64,000 nt of DNA from JANQNX01 sp040217095 (GTDB lineage: Bacteria; Pseudomonadota; Gammaproteobacteria; Eutrophobiales; Eutrophobiaceae), in contig OZ245888.1 of the NCBI GenBank assembly GCA_965229565.1, forward strand, positions 620,001 through 684,000. The letters are read 5' to 3'. Of this stretch, positions 8,221 to 17,949 are shown one piece after another; the stretch's first letter is position 1, and each line of letters starts with the position of its first letter. The notes beneath the pieces are model-generated. The model had not been told where the DNA came from and ran no database searches. It saw only the letters and a program-made list of their open reading frames with translations. A program made the translations under genes and the position numbers.

Positions 8221-9255
8221 ATGGACATTGGTGAGCTTTTGGCGTTCGGGGTGAAGAACGGCTGTTCGGATTTGCACTTATCTGCAGGTTTGCCACCCAT
8301 GATTCGTGTAGATGGTGACGTAAGACGTATTAACGTTCCGTCGCTGGATCATAAAGACGTGCACGACATGGTGTACGACATCATGAACGACAAGCAGCGA
8401 AAAGACTTTGAAGAGTTCCTGGAATGTGACTTTTCATTCGAGGTTCCCGGGCTGGCACGTTTTCGTGTTAATGCCTTCAACCAGAACCGCGGTGCCGGTG
8501 CCGTCTTCAGAACCATTCCTTCAGAGATCCTGTCACTGGAACAACTGAATGCCCCGAAAATTTTTGAGCAGATTGCCGACTATCCTCGTGGCGTAGTGCT
8601 GGTAACCGGGCCAACCGGTTCAGGTAAATCAACCACTCTTGCGGCCATGGTGAACCACAAGAACGAGACGGAATATGGCCATATCCTCACCGTTGAAGAC
8701 CCGATCGAATTTGTACATCAGAGTAAAAAATGCCTGATCAACCAGCGTGAAGTCCATCGCGACACACTGGGTTTTAACGAGGCGCTGCGTTCAGCACTGC
8801 GTGAAGACCCTGATGTCATTCTCGTGGGCGAAATGCGTGACCTGGAAACTATCCGCCTGGCGCTGTCAGCGGCTGAAACCGGTCACCTTGTATTCGGTAC
8901 CTTGCATACCAGTTCTGCGGCCAAGACCATTGACCGTGTGGTTGATGTATTCCCGGCCGAGGAAAAAGACATGGTGCGAGCCATGCTATCGGAATCGCTG
9001 AAGGCAGTTATTTCACAAACCCTCTTGAAGAAACAGGGTGGTGGCCGTGTTGCCGCGCACGAAATCATGATTGGTACGCCGGCTATTCGAAACCTGATAC
9101 GCGAAAACAAGATTGCACAGATGTACTCCGCGATTCAGACAGGTCAGCAGTTTGGCATGCAGACCCTGGACCAGAACCTGCAGCAGCTGGTAGCCAAGAA
9201 CCTGGTTACGCGCCAGGAAGCCATGTCCAAAGCCGCTAATAAAGACAATTTCTAA
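8221..9255 (+). CDS. pilT: Type IV pilus retraction ATPase PilT
   Basis: Hexameric ATPase at the inner-membrane base of the type IV pilus that depolymerises pilin and drives twitching. 344 aa, as usual. Walker A GPTGSGKST (about 130-138), Walker B DVILVGEMRD (about 198-207), the His box GHLVFGTLHT, and the PilT-specific C-terminal AIRNLIRE motif (about 288) are all present. ATG at 8221 follows a GGGGG Shine-Dalgarno. First of three consecutive retraction-type ATPase genes. Confidence 0.97.
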   Translation: MDIGELLAFGVKNGCSDLHLSAGLPPMIRVDGDVRRINVPSLDHKDVHDMVYDIMNDKQRKDFEEFLECDFSFEVPGLARFRVNAFNQNRGAGAVFRTIPSEILSLEQLNAPKIFEQIADYPRGVVLVTGPTGSGKSTTLAAMVNHKNETEYGHILTVEDPIEFVHQSKKCLINQREVHRDTLGFNEALRSALREDPDVILVGEMRDLETIRLALSAAETGHLVFGTLHTSSAAKTIDRVVDVFPAEEKDMVRAMLSESLKAVISQTLLKKQGGGRVAAHEIMIGTPAIRNLIRENKIAQMYSAIQTGQQFGMQTLDQNLQQLVAKNLVTRQEAMSKAANKDNF

Positions 9256-9297
9256 ACGTTGCCCCGGTAAGCAGCGATATGTAATCGGAGAGGTTAG

Positions 9298-10470
9298 ATG
9301 GAAAGAGAACAGGCGATAAAATTTATGCGCGACCTGCTCAAGCTGATGATTGAGAAGAAGGGGTCGGATTTGTTTATTACTGTTGGCTTTCCTCCTGCCA
9401 TCAAGGTGCATGGCAAGGTAACGCCTGTGTCGAAAACCGAACTGACTGCTGACAATACCAAGGCATTGACCTATGCCATCATGAATGACAAGCAGTTAAA
9501 GGAATTTGAAGCAACCAAGGAATGTAACTTTGCCGTAGCCCCAGCAGGTATCGGACGTTTTCGTGCCAATGCCTTTGTGCAGCAAGGTTATTGCGGCATG
9601 GTGCTGCGCGTTATTGAAACCGAGGTACCCACGATTGAAAAACTGGGACTGCCTGAAGTATTGAAAGACGTGGTCATGACCAAGAACGGCCTGGTAATCA
9701 TGGTGGGTGGTACCGGTTCCGGTAAGTCTACCTCGCTTGCCGCGATGATCGATTATCGCAACAGGAACAGCTACGGTCATATTATTACCATTGAGGATCC
9801 GATTGAATACGTTCACCCACACAAGAACTGCGTCATCATGCAACGCGAGGTGGGTATTGATACCGATGACTGGGATATTGCACTGAAAAATACGCTGCGC
9901 CAGGCCCCGGACGTTATCCTGCTGGGTGAAATACGTGACCGTGAAACCATGGAGTTCGGTATTGCCTTTGCGGAGACTGGCCACCTTGCCATGGCCACAC
10001 TGCACGCGAACAGTTCCAACCAGGCGCTGGACCGTATCATTAACTTCTTCCCGGAGGAACGTAAGCAACAATTGTTAATGGATCTGTCGCTGAACCTGAA
10101 GGGCGTAATATCGCAGCGACTGTTAAAAACACCGGATGGTAAAGGTCGTGTTGCCGCGATTGAAATCCTGCTGAATTCACCCCTGATTTCCGATTTGATC
10201 CTCAAGGGTGAAGTACATGAAATCAAGGCAATTATGAAAAAGTCCAACGAAATGGGAATGAAGACCTTCGACCAGGCGTTATTTGATCTGTATGAGGCCG
10301 ATCAGATTACCTACGAAGATGCCCTGCGTTCAGCTGATTCCATGAACGAATTGCGTCTGCGAATCAAGCTTGAGGGCAAGGCCTCCAAGGGCAGTGACAA
10401 AATGGAAGGTCTTGATCACCTGACGCTGGATGAAAGTGACAATGATAAAAAAGGCGGCATGATTCGTTAA
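9298..10470 (+). CDS. pilU: Type IV pilus retraction ATPase PilU
   Basis: PilT paralog that assists retraction under load, 390 aa. Walker A GGTGSGKST (about 138-146), Walker B DVILLGEIRD (about 205), and the His box GHLAMATLHA are present. The PilT AIRNLIRE motif is replaced by LISDLILKGE, as in PilU. The longer charged C-terminal tail is also PilU-like. GGAG Shine-Dalgarno 7 nt before the ATG; 42 nt after pilT. Confidence 0.94.
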   Translation: MEREQAIKFMRDLLKLMIEKKGSDLFITVGFPPAIKVHGKVTPVSKTELTADNTKALTYAIMNDKQLKEFEATKECNFAVAPAGIGRFRANAFVQQGYCGMVLRVIETEVPTIEKLGLPEVLKDVVMTKNGLVIMVGGTGSGKSTSLAAMIDYRNRNSYGHIITIEDPIEYVHPHKNCVIMQREVGIDTDDWDIALKNTLRQAPDVILLGEIRDRETMEFGIAFAETGHLAMATLHANSSNQALDRIINFFPEERKQQLLMDLSLNLKGVISQRLLKTPDGKGRVAAIEILLNSPLISDLILKGEVHEIKAIMKKSNEMGMKTFDQALFDLYEADQITYEDALRSADSMNELRLRIKLEGKASKGSDKMEGLDHLTLDESDNDKKGGMIR

Positions 10471-10510
10471 TTATTTCGAGGACTCGTTGTAACCCTTGCA
10501 GAGTAAATAA

Positions 10511-11566
10511 ATGGATATCACACCCTACTTGAAATTAATGGTCGATAAAGGTGCTTCTGACATCTTTTTTACAGTGAATTCGCCTGTAAAGGTCAAGATA
10601 GAAGGCAACTCAAACCCGGTTGGTAAAACCGTGTTGACCGGCGAACTTACCAAGGCGGCGGCATACGGGATAATGAATGATGTCCAGCAAAGGTGGTTTG
10701 AAGAACATATGGAATGTGATTTCGCGATTCCGTTGGGAGACGTCGCCCGTTTTCGTGTCAACGTATTTCGTCAGCGTGGTGAAGTGGGCATGGTGTTACG
10801 CCAGATACCCAATAAAATACCAACAATGGATCAACTCGGCGTGCCTGAGATACTGTCTGAACTTATCATGCACAAGCGTGGCCTGATACTGATGGTGGGT
10901 GCAACCGGCTCGGGTAAATCGACGACGTTGGCCGCGATGATTAACCATCGCAACGAGAATAAAGCTGGCCACATACTTACGATTGAAGACCCGGTTGAAT
11001 TCAGTCACCCGAACAAGAAATCGATTGTTAACCAGCGCGAGGTCGGGGTTGATACTCATTCCTATGCCAATGCGCTCAAAGCCTCACTGCGTGAAGCGCC
11101 AGATGTCATCCTGATTGGTGAGATTCGTGACCGTATTACCATGGAAGCGGCACTGGAATTGAGTAACACGGGCCACCTGGCAATATCCACATTACATGCC
11201 AATAATGCCAACCAGGCCATGGAACGTGTGATCAACATGTTTCCACAGGATATGCATAAACAACTGTTCATGGATTTATCATTGAACCTGCGGGCAGTCA
11301 TATCGCAACGGTTGGTAATGGCTGTTGATGGTAAAAGATGTGCAGCGATAGAGATCATGATTAATACACCACATATCGCCGAACTGATCCTGAAAGGCGA
11401 GATCGATGAAATCAAGGATGCCATGACGGAGAGTGGCCAGAGCGGTATGCAGACTTTTGACATGGCGCTACACAATCTCTACAAGGAAGAGCGAATTGAA
11501 CTTGAGGAAGCATTAAACAATGCCGACTCAAGAACCAACCTTGAAGCCAAGATAAACTTCGGTTAA
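10511..11566 (+). CDS. Third PilT/PilU family ATPase (PilU-like paralog)
   Basis: 351-aa ATPase with the complete retraction-ATPase core: N-terminal DIFFTVNSPV strand, Walker A GATGSGKST (about 130-138), Walker B DVILIGEIRD (about 198), His box GHLAISTLHA. Its C-terminal motif HIAELILKGE matches the PilU version rather than the PilT one, and it lacks PilU's long C-terminal tail. It lies 40 nt after pilU, so it is probably in the same operon. Likely arose by duplication of pilU. Role unknown; an accessory retraction motor is the obvious hypothesis. Confidence 0.85.
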   Translation: MDITPYLKLMVDKGASDIFFTVNSPVKVKIEGNSNPVGKTVLTGELTKAAAYGIMNDVQQRWFEEHMECDFAIPLGDVARFRVNVFRQRGEVGMVLRQIPNKIPTMDQLGVPEILSELIMHKRGLILMVGATGSGKSTTLAAMINHRNENKAGHILTIEDPVEFSHPNKKSIVNQREVGVDTHSYANALKASLREAPDVILIGEIRDRITMEAALELSNTGHLAISTLHANNANQAMERVINMFPQDMHKQLFMDLSLNLRAVISQRLVMAVDGKRCAAIEIMINTPHIAELILKGEIDEIKDAMTESGQSGMQTFDMALHNLYKEERIELEEALNNADSRTNLEAKINFG

Positions 11567-11604
11567 TCCAAACCTGTCACCGCTTTTGCTAATTGCTGGC
11601 TAGT

Positions 11605-11620
11605 AACCAGTTGACTGGTT
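11605..11620. promoter_or_regulatory. Perfect palindrome AACCAGT-TG-ACTGGTT
   Basis: A 7-bp inverted repeat with a 2-nt centre, too tight for a hairpin but typical of a dimeric protein's operator. It lies in the 248-bp gap between the third pilus ATPase and the TonB receptor. The same half-site recurs around 48958-48977. The rest of this gap shows no gene or clear terminator. Confidence 0.35.
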
Positions 11621-11814
11621 GATAACGTGCAATTCTTGATGATCAACCTGTCACAACATGCAGTCGCTACAGGATGTTTGAATAAATAAGCCTTTGTTTC
11701 AAAAACATAAACATTATTGTGCCGTTGTTTTGTAATGAAACGGTATAAATATTGCTGTTAAATCATTGTTTAATAACAACTGAATATAAAAAATTAAGTC
11801 GTCGGGGGGACAGA

Positions 11815-13869
11815 ATGTACAAGCATATACGCCACTTTTCTATCTTCATATTCTCAGGACTGCTTTGCAGTACGGCTATACAGGCAGAAACAGAAGTTGA
11901 AAACCTGGGTGATTATACGGTCACCGCGACCAGGGTTGATCGTTCACTCTACGACGTGCCTGCAGCCGTCGGGGTCGTTGACAGCTCCGATATTACCAAC
12001 GGGGAACAAAGACTGGGTCTGGATGAAACACTGGTGCAATTACCCGGTATCTTCCTGCAGAACCGCTACAACTTTTCACAAAGTCTGAAGATATCGATAC
12101 GCGGCTTTGGTGCGCGGGCAAACTTCGGTACTCGTGGTGTCAAGCTTTACCAGGATGGTATCCCGTTAACGACTGTTGATGGACAAGGTGGTATTGAAGA
12201 CATTGATCTGAGTTCCATAAGCCGCATGGAAGTCATGAACGGGCCAGCATCTTCACTGTACGGTAGTTCTTCCGGTGGGGTGGTGAAGTTTATTACTGGC
12301 AATGAGCCGTACACCGAACCCTATGTCGAAGGTAACTATAGTATGGGTGAGTACCAGACGCATATTGGCAACATCAAGACAGGCGGACAGATAGACAAGT
12401 TAAATTATTTTTTGAACCTGTCACACCTTGATATAACGGGCTACCGCGATCACAGTCGAGCTCGCAACACCAAGTTTAATTCCAAGTTTATCTATGACAT
12501 TGATAGTCGCTCCGATTTTACCACCGTATTCACGGCGTACGATGCACCGCTGGCACAAGACCCGGGCGGTATTGACCAGGCAAGCGTAGATGCGGATCGC
12601 AGACAGGCAAGACCTTTCAACGTGACTAAAAACTCACGCGAAGATATTGATCAGCAAAAACTCGGTTTCACTTATCGACGTGATATAACGCCGAACCAGG
12701 AACTGGTCTTGCGCAATTATTACGTGCGTCGTGATTTCCTGGCCCTGTTACCCTTGTTCAGTAATGATGACTGGGTTGAGTTCGAACGATTCCAGTATGG
12801 TGGTGGTGCCCAGTACAACATTGATAACCATTTGTTTGGTCTCGGCAATCGAACCACGTTTGGTTTCGATATTGATACCCAGGAAGATGACAGGCAGCGT
12901 TATGCCAATAATAATGGTGTAAGAGGAGCGTTGGCACTGGATCAGCTTGAGCAGGGAGACTCCATCGGTGTCTACGTACGCAATGAAACAGACTTGACTG
13001 ACAGCGTGACATTATCGGTCGGCGTGCGCTACGACAAGGTCGACCTGGAGGTGGAAGATCAATTCCTCGGCAACGGTGATGATTCGGCAGAGCTCAATTT
13101 CGAGGAAGTCAGCCCCATGGGTGGCGTGCTGTGGAAAATCAACCCGGCTGTTAACCTGTATGCCAATATCTCCAGCGTTTTTGAAACACCGACATTTACC
13201 GAGTTGACCGGTGTTGCACCGGGTGGTTTTACCAATGTTTCTGCGCAGGAGGCGCTGAACTACGAAGTGGGCGTAAAGGGGAGTGTCTCGCCACGGCTTA
13301 ACTATTCTCTGGCGGTTTTTCATATCGATGTTGAGGATGAAGTCATCAATACGATCAACGTGGGTGGCCGTACCGCGTTTGCAAATGCCGATACTACCCG
13401 AGACGGGCTTGAGGCCAATGTTGAATTTATCCCGTTTACCGGCCTCAATGTGCTTGCCTCTTACACATTTAATGAATTCAGCTTTGACAGTTTCCCGGCT
13501 TCCGAATGCGGTGTGGCTAATTGTGAAGGTAACGAGTTGCCAGGTCTGCCGCAGCATAATTTCTATACCGAATTATCCTATACACATCCGTCCGGGTTCT
13601 TCTCGAGTATTGATTATCAGTACGTCAGTAATTTTTACGTAGATAATGAAAATACTGAACAGACCCGCCCCTATGGCGTTTCCAACCTGAGACTTGGCTA
13701 CCTTGCGACAGTTGATGGTATTGAGATTACACCTTACCTGGGTATTAATAACCTGTTTGACGAGGAGTATATCGGTAACGTCCGAATTAATGCGTTTGGT
13801 GGTCGATACTACGAGCCGGCACCAGAACTCAACATCTACGCTGGCTTGTCAGTACGTTACCTGTACTAG
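11815..13869 (+). CDS. TonB-dependent outer-membrane receptor
   Basis: Outer-membrane beta-barrel importer of a siderophore or other scarce ligand. The signal peptide ends at about IQA (residue 24); a TonB-box-like stretch DYTVTATR (33-40) follows, then the plug domain (VPAAVGVV..., SIRGFGARANFGTRG, VEVMNGPASSLYGSSSGG-like sequence) and a long barrel ending in an aromatic residue (VRYLY). 684 aa from the ATG at 11815, preceded by GGGGGGA; an ATG-less 21-codon upstream extension is unlikely. No N-terminal signalling domain. Substrate not determinable from sequence. Confidence 0.93.
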   Translation: MYKHIRHFSIFIFSGLLCSTAIQAETEVENLGDYTVTATRVDRSLYDVPAAVGVVDSSDITNGEQRLGLDETLVQLPGIFLQNRYNFSQSLKISIRGFGARANFGTRGVKLYQDGIPLTTVDGQGGIEDIDLSSISRMEVMNGPASSLYGSSSGGVVKFITGNEPYTEPYVEGNYSMGEYQTHIGNIKTGGQIDKLNYFLNLSHLDITGYRDHSRARNTKFNSKFIYDIDSRSDFTTVFTAYDAPLAQDPGGIDQASVDADRRQARPFNVTKNSREDIDQQKLGFTYRRDITPNQELVLRNYYVRRDFLALLPLFSNDDWVEFERFQYGGGAQYNIDNHLFGLGNRTTFGFDIDTQEDDRQRYANNNGVRGALALDQLEQGDSIGVYVRNETDLTDSVTLSVGVRYDKVDLEVEDQFLGNGDDSAELNFEEVSPMGGVLWKINPAVNLYANISSVFETPTFTELTGVAPGGFTNVSAQEALNYEVGVKGSVSPRLNYSLAVFHIDVEDEVINTINVGGRTAFANADTTRDGLEANVEFIPFTGLNVLASYTFNEFSFDSFPASECGVANCEGNELPGLPQHNFYTELSYTHPSGFFSSIDYQYVSNFYVDNENTEQTRPYGVSNLRLGYLATVDGIEITPYLGINNLFDEEYIGNVRINAFGGRYYEPAPELNIYAGLSVRYLY

Positions 13870-13875
13870 TTGCTC

Positions 13876-13910
13876 AAAGTTCTGCCTGTCAGTGACAGGC
13901 AGAACTTTTT
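13876..13910 (+). terminator. Strong intrinsic terminator after the TonB receptor
   Basis: A perfect 15-bp stem (AAAGTTCTGCCTGTC / its complement) with a 3-nt loop and a T tail, starting 7 nt after the receptor stop codon. It separates the receptor from the PilZ gene. Confidence 0.92.
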
Positions 13911-13947
13911 ATTTGGACCAAGTGCGGTAGCGGGCTACACTCAGTCA

Positions 13948-14361
13948 ATGCGCGAGTTTATCCGACACCCTGCAACAGTACCTATCCAGGTCAGTGAACT
14001 CGAGGGTGAAACCAGGCCGGGTCAACATACGTTAAACAATGTCAGCATGGGCGGCGTCTCGTGTTTTTGCGATGACCCGGTTGAGATTGGTGCCAGTGTC
14101 AGTATCAGGGTGGAGTGTGTTGATCCCGACTTTGAGATGACCGGCAAGGCAGTCTGGTGCAGGGAAAATGACGGTGGCTATGAGGTAGGCATCGAGTTCC
14201 TCACCAGCAAGCAAAAGATGTTTTTATTACGTATGGTCGAACAGTTATGTCATATCGAACACTATCGCAATGAAATCGCGCGTGTTGAAGGCCGTGAACT
14301 CTCCAGTGAACAGGCGGCACAGGAATGGATTAGCAAATATGCCGAATCGTTTCCACGCTAG
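13948..14361 (+). CDS. PilZ domain protein
   Basis: Putative c-di-GMP receptor, 137 aa. The N-terminal RxxxR motif (REFIR, residues 2-6) and the NVSMGG match to D/NxSxxG (about 35-40) form the canonical c-di-GMP binding signature. A beta-barrel follows (VEIGASVSIRVE..., AVWC, VGIEF), then a short alpha-helical tail. The frame is open from 13870, but that would run through the receptor terminator; the ATG at 13948 gives a clean domain start. A diguanylate cyclase lies at 49299-51041. Confidence 0.88.
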   Translation: MREFIRHPATVPIQVSELEGETRPGQHTLNNVSMGGVSCFCDDPVEIGASVSIRVECVDPDFEMTGKAVWCRENDGGYEVGIEFLTSKQKMFLLRMVEQLCHIEHYRNEIARVEGRELSSEQAAQEWISKYAESFPR

Positions 14362-14402
14362 GGCACAGGTTGGGCGCATACTGATATAAGGCAGTACACC
14401 AG

Positions 14403-15530
14403 ATGTCGCTATCCCGTCGCAACTTTATACGAAACGCCTTGTACGGCGTGGCTGGCCTGGCCCTTGGCCGCAGAGTATCTGCACAGCCCTTCAATGATGA
14501 ACTGGTGTTGGAAAATACACATAACGTGGCTATTCCCAGGGGTTGTCAACTCAGGCTGGTGGCCGAAAGCAGTCAACAGGTAATGGCTTCCTCTTCATAT
14601 AACTGGCATGCCGCACCTGATGGCGGTGCCTGTTTTGTTACTGCCGACAACGGTTGGATTTATGTGTCCAACAGTGAATTACGCAACAACCGGGGCGGTG
14701 TCGGTGCGCTGCGCTTTAACGCCAGTGGCGAAGTCATCGATGCCTACCCGATATTGACTGGAACATCACGCAACTGCGCCGGCGGCCGAACCCCATGGCA
14801 GACATGGCTGTCCTGCGAGGAAAACGGCGATACGGGCCTGGTTTATGAATGCGACCCCACAGGCCAACAAGCGGCCCGTGTACGACCAGCTATGGGAGCA
14901 TTCAACCACGAGGCCGTGGCTGTCGATCCACAATCAACGATTTGTTACATGACGGAAGATGTGAAAGACGGTTGTCTGTACCGCTTTGTTCCTTCGCAAA
15001 AGAATAATCTTGAACACGGCCGGCTTGAAGTAGCGGTGGCAAACAGGCAGACGCTATCGTGGCTACCACTCCCTGATGCATCAGGGAGCAATACACCGAC
15101 ACGTTACCAGGTGGAAGAGGCCGCGCGATTTAAAGGTGGTGAAGGAATTGTTTATGACAGACGCAAGGTCTATTTTACAACCAAGATAGATAATGTCGTC
15201 TGGTGTTACCATATCGACACTGGCGTTCTCACCCGAATATATTCTGCGGCACAGTACCAGGATCCTTTGTTGACCGGTGTCGATAACATAGAGGTGTCTG
15301 CTTCTGGTGAAGTGTTGATTGCCGAAGACGGGGGCAACATGCAAATCATTGCACTGGACCACGATTACACACCTTATATATTGCTACAGGTGTTTGGACA
15401 GGATCGTTCCGAGATAACAGGTCCGGCGTTTAGTCCGGATGGACAACGTCTATATTTTTCATCACAGCGAGGCCGTACCGGTAACAGTGAAGATGGGTTA
15501 ACCTATGAACTTCGTTTTCCGGTCAATTGA
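14403..15530 (+). CDS. PhoX/DUF839 family exported protein (Tat signal)
   Basis: The N-terminus carries a twin-arginine signal (SRRNFI, residues 4-9, then a hydrophobic stretch ending near VSA), so it is exported folded. The body matches the DUF839/PhoX beta-propeller family: repeated strands, NCAGGRTPWQTWLSCEE, AFNHEAVAVDP and GVDNIEVSASGEVLIAEDG motifs. Family members include Ca/Fe-dependent alkaline phosphatases. At 375 aa this is shorter than classical PhoX (about 600 aa), so phosphatase activity is only inferred. The next gene is a Na/phosphate cotransporter, which fits a phosphate-scavenging role. Confidence 0.78.
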   Translation: MSLSRRNFIRNALYGVAGLALGRRVSAQPFNDELVLENTHNVAIPRGCQLRLVAESSQQVMASSSYNWHAAPDGGACFVTADNGWIYVSNSELRNNRGGVGALRFNASGEVIDAYPILTGTSRNCAGGRTPWQTWLSCEENGDTGLVYECDPTGQQAARVRPAMGAFNHEAVAVDPQSTICYMTEDVKDGCLYRFVPSQKNNLEHGRLEVAVANRQTLSWLPLPDASGSNTPTRYQVEEAARFKGGEGIVYDRRKVYFTTKIDNVVWCYHIDTGVLTRIYSAAQYQDPLLTGVDNIEVSASGEVLIAEDGGNMQIIALDHDYTPYILLQVFGQDRSEITGPAFSPDGQRLYFSSQRGRTGNSEDGLTYELRFPVN

Positions 15531-15604
15531 TTGCGACAGTCTTCTTGCATAACAGGTTATACTTTCTGTACGAGTTTTAGAATGAATCGATCAATTCTGT
15601 AACG

Positions 15605-17269
15605 ATGCAATATCTCAACGCATTGCTGGGTGGCATGGGCTTGTTCCTGCTCGGCATGTGGTTAATGACCGATGGTTTGAAACTTGCCGCCGGTGATGCG
15701 CTTAGAAGCATACTGCATAACTGGACTAAAACACCTTCGCGTGGACTGGTCACCGGCTTCGCGATTACCGCCCTCGTGCAATCTTCCAGCGCGATCACCG
15801 TGGCCACGATTGGTTTTGCCAATGCCGGTTTGATCAATCTGCAGCAGGCTATCTGGGTAATTTTCGGCAGTAACGTGGGCACGACCATGACTGGCTGGAT
15901 CGTGGCCATGATCGGTTTCAAGATTAATCTTGAGGCCTATGCACTACCTTTGATAGGGATAGGTATGCTGGTGAAGATGACCGGTGGCAAGGGTCGTCGT
16001 ATGGCCATTGGCCAGGCCATTCTTGGCTTTGGCCTGTTTTTTCTCGGTATCAGTGTCCTCAAGGAAGCGTTCATGGGACTGGGAACCGGCATGCAATTGC
16101 CAAGCGTGGTCGAGGGTGGAGTGAAGATTCTTATCCTGTACGTGTTAATCGGGTTGATACTGACGACATTGATGCAATCCTCCAGTGCCGCGATCGTGGT
16201 GACACTGAGTGCTGCCGAGAGCGGTTTGATTCCCCTGGGCGCTGCTGCTGCCACGGTAATTGGCGCCAACCTTGGCACGACAACCACGTCACTGTTATCC
16301 GTTATCGGTGCCACGCCCACAGCCAAGCGCGTTGCTGTCAGTCATATCCTGTTTAACCTTATTACTGCCATCACTGCGTTGATACTCATGAGTCCGATGC
16401 TATGGATGGTTGAACAGATCGAGACCATGTTAGATGCAGAGCCGGACATCGCGACAACACTGGCCCTGTACCACACCGTGTTTAATGTACTCGGTGTATT
16501 GCTGATGTGGCCACTGGCGAAAAGACTGACCCGCTTTCTGCAGAATCGCTTCGTCAGTCGCGAGGAACTGCTGGGTAAACCACGTTACCTTGATAGTACC
16601 GTGTTATCGATACCGGCCGTGGCGGTTGATGCCTTGTTCAAGGAGCTAATGAACATTAAACAATATGTCGTTCAGGCAGGAACAGCCATGCTGAGCCGGG
16701 AAGATTTTGATGCAGCCAGTGTAGAAAAAGACCATACAATCCTGATCAACCTGACTTCTGAAATAAGCTCTTATATAACCCGGCTAAATAAGCAGGATTT
16801 GCCAAACGAGATTGCCGTGGCCTTGCCGGAAATGATGTTGGTAACACAAAAATGTGTCTCTTTCATGGAACTGGCAAAAGACGCCGTAGACTTGCAGGGA
16901 AAAATTCACTTCAAACAGGAAGTGCCTGAAACGCAGGAGGCTATTACTCGTTTGAAGAAACTGGCAGTGAAAACACTGGATAACACCCTGCTTGAGGAAC
17001 GAAAGATCCAGGAAATCGATTTTGATCAGGCATTACTCGAGATCGATAACGCCTATGAAGACCTGAAAATGCAGGTTTTCAAGCAGGGAACAAGAGGTGA
17101 ACTGGGTATTGTCAGTGTTGATGCCATTATTCACCAGGCGAGCCTTTTTAAAAGGATGATCAAACTTGCTGTCAAGGTTACGAGGCATATGCAGGAACTG
17201 CATGAAAGTCTTGCCATAGAACGTGAGGATGACGCACCTGAAGAGGATGTTGCAAGCGCAGCGCCATAG
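15605..17269 (+). CDS. Na+/phosphate cotransporter family protein (NptA/YjbB-like)
   Basis: Polytopic inner-membrane protein, 554 aa. Two inverted QSSSA motifs (ALVQSSSAITVATIGF and TLMQSSSAAIVVTLSA), each in a repeat of several helices, are the hallmark of the NaPi-II family. The last 200 residues are cytosolic and helical, resembling PhoU. It may take up or efflux phosphate; family members do both. Located 74 nt after the PhoX-like gene. Confidence 0.92.
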   Translation: MQYLNALLGGMGLFLLGMWLMTDGLKLAAGDALRSILHNWTKTPSRGLVTGFAITALVQSSSAITVATIGFANAGLINLQQAIWVIFGSNVGTTMTGWIVAMIGFKINLEAYALPLIGIGMLVKMTGGKGRRMAIGQAILGFGLFFLGISVLKEAFMGLGTGMQLPSVVEGGVKILILYVLIGLILTTLMQSSSAAIVVTLSAAESGLIPLGAAAATVIGANLGTTTTSLLSVIGATPTAKRVAVSHILFNLITAITALILMSPMLWMVEQIETMLDAEPDIATTLALYHTVFNVLGVLLMWPLAKRLTRFLQNRFVSREELLGKPRYLDSTVLSIPAVAVDALFKELMNIKQYVVQAGTAMLSREDFDAASVEKDHTILINLTSEISSYITRLNKQDLPNEIAVALPEMMLVTQKCVSFMELAKDAVDLQGKIHFKQEVPETQEAITRLKKLAVKTLDNTLLEERKIQEIDFDQALLEIDNAYEDLKMQVFKQGTRGELGIVSVDAIIHQASLFKRMIKLAVKVTRHMQELHESLAIEREDDAPEEDVASAAP

Positions 17270-17292
17270 TCACGAAGATCATTTCTTCACGT

Positions 17293-17949
17293 TTACGTAG
17301 TTAATCTGTACAGGGAATGATTGCTTGCCTGGTATTTTCGTTCGAATGGACTGATACACGCAGTGGGTGTGACCTGTTCAATTATGGCTTTTCTGCCCGC
17401 GAAGCTCAGTGCCTGTTTGAATTCCTCGGCATAAATCTTCCAGTTGGTGCGCAACTCTATATTGCCCGGGATGGCCAGCAGTGCGGGGAAAACCGGGTGT
17501 CCATGCCAGCGACGTTTGACCTGGTCGGGCCTGGGCCACGGGTTTGGATACAGTAGAAAATGTTGTTCAACATGCCAGTCAGCCGTGGCTACCTGGCGCC
17601 AGGTATCTACAAGATCGGCTCGCGCCAGTAACAGGTTGTCTTGTTGATAAAGTAACTTGCCTCGTAGGTACTTGTTCAGCCGGTGTTGTGATTTATCCAG
17701 GCCAATGACCAGGCAATCCGGGAACTGGATTGCCAGTTGTCTGCTGCTGTCTCCATTGCCACAACCCGAATCAAGAATAACGGGCATTTTCAGGTCAATA
17801 ACGATACGTTGCAACTGTTCAAACAGTTTTAAACTGAACGGTTGCAAGGGTTTCCTGTAAAGCGTGTCGAGGTGTTTTCGGACCAGTGTTGGCAACTGTT
17901 CCGAGATGCCGGTTTGCTGACTGTAAACAGGCCGCGAGTTGCCCGTCAT
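17293..17949 (-). CDS. TrmB-like SAM-dependent methyltransferase
   Basis: 218-aa Rossmann methyltransferase. The SAM loop DSGCGNGDSSRQLA, the acidic GLDKSQHRLNK segment and the NPWPRPDQVKRRWHGHPVF motif resemble tRNA (guanine-N7)-methyltransferase TrmB, whose motif is DPWPKxxHxKRR. The substitutions in this motif suggest a paralog rather than the housekeeping enzyme. Start chosen at ATG 17949, which overlaps the stop of the upstream gene by 4 nt (ATGA); the frame is open for 52 more codons inside that gene. Last gene of the pyr operon. Confidence 0.75.
   Translation of the reverse strand: MTGNSRPVYSQQTGISEQLPTLVRKHLDTLYRKPLQPFSLKLFEQLQRIVIDLKMPVILDSGCGNGDSSRQLAIQFPDCLVIGLDKSQHRLNKYLRGKLLYQQDNLLLARADLVDTWRQVATADWHVEQHFLLYPNPWPRPDQVKRRWHGHPVFPALLAIPGNIELRTNWKIYAEEFKQALSFAGRKAIIEQVTPTACISPFERKYQASNHSLYRLTT

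Noticed and set aside
17270..17292. Terminator between the Na/Pi cotransporter and the TrmB-like gene
   Set aside because: Only a 5-bp GAAGA/TCTTC pairing without a T run.
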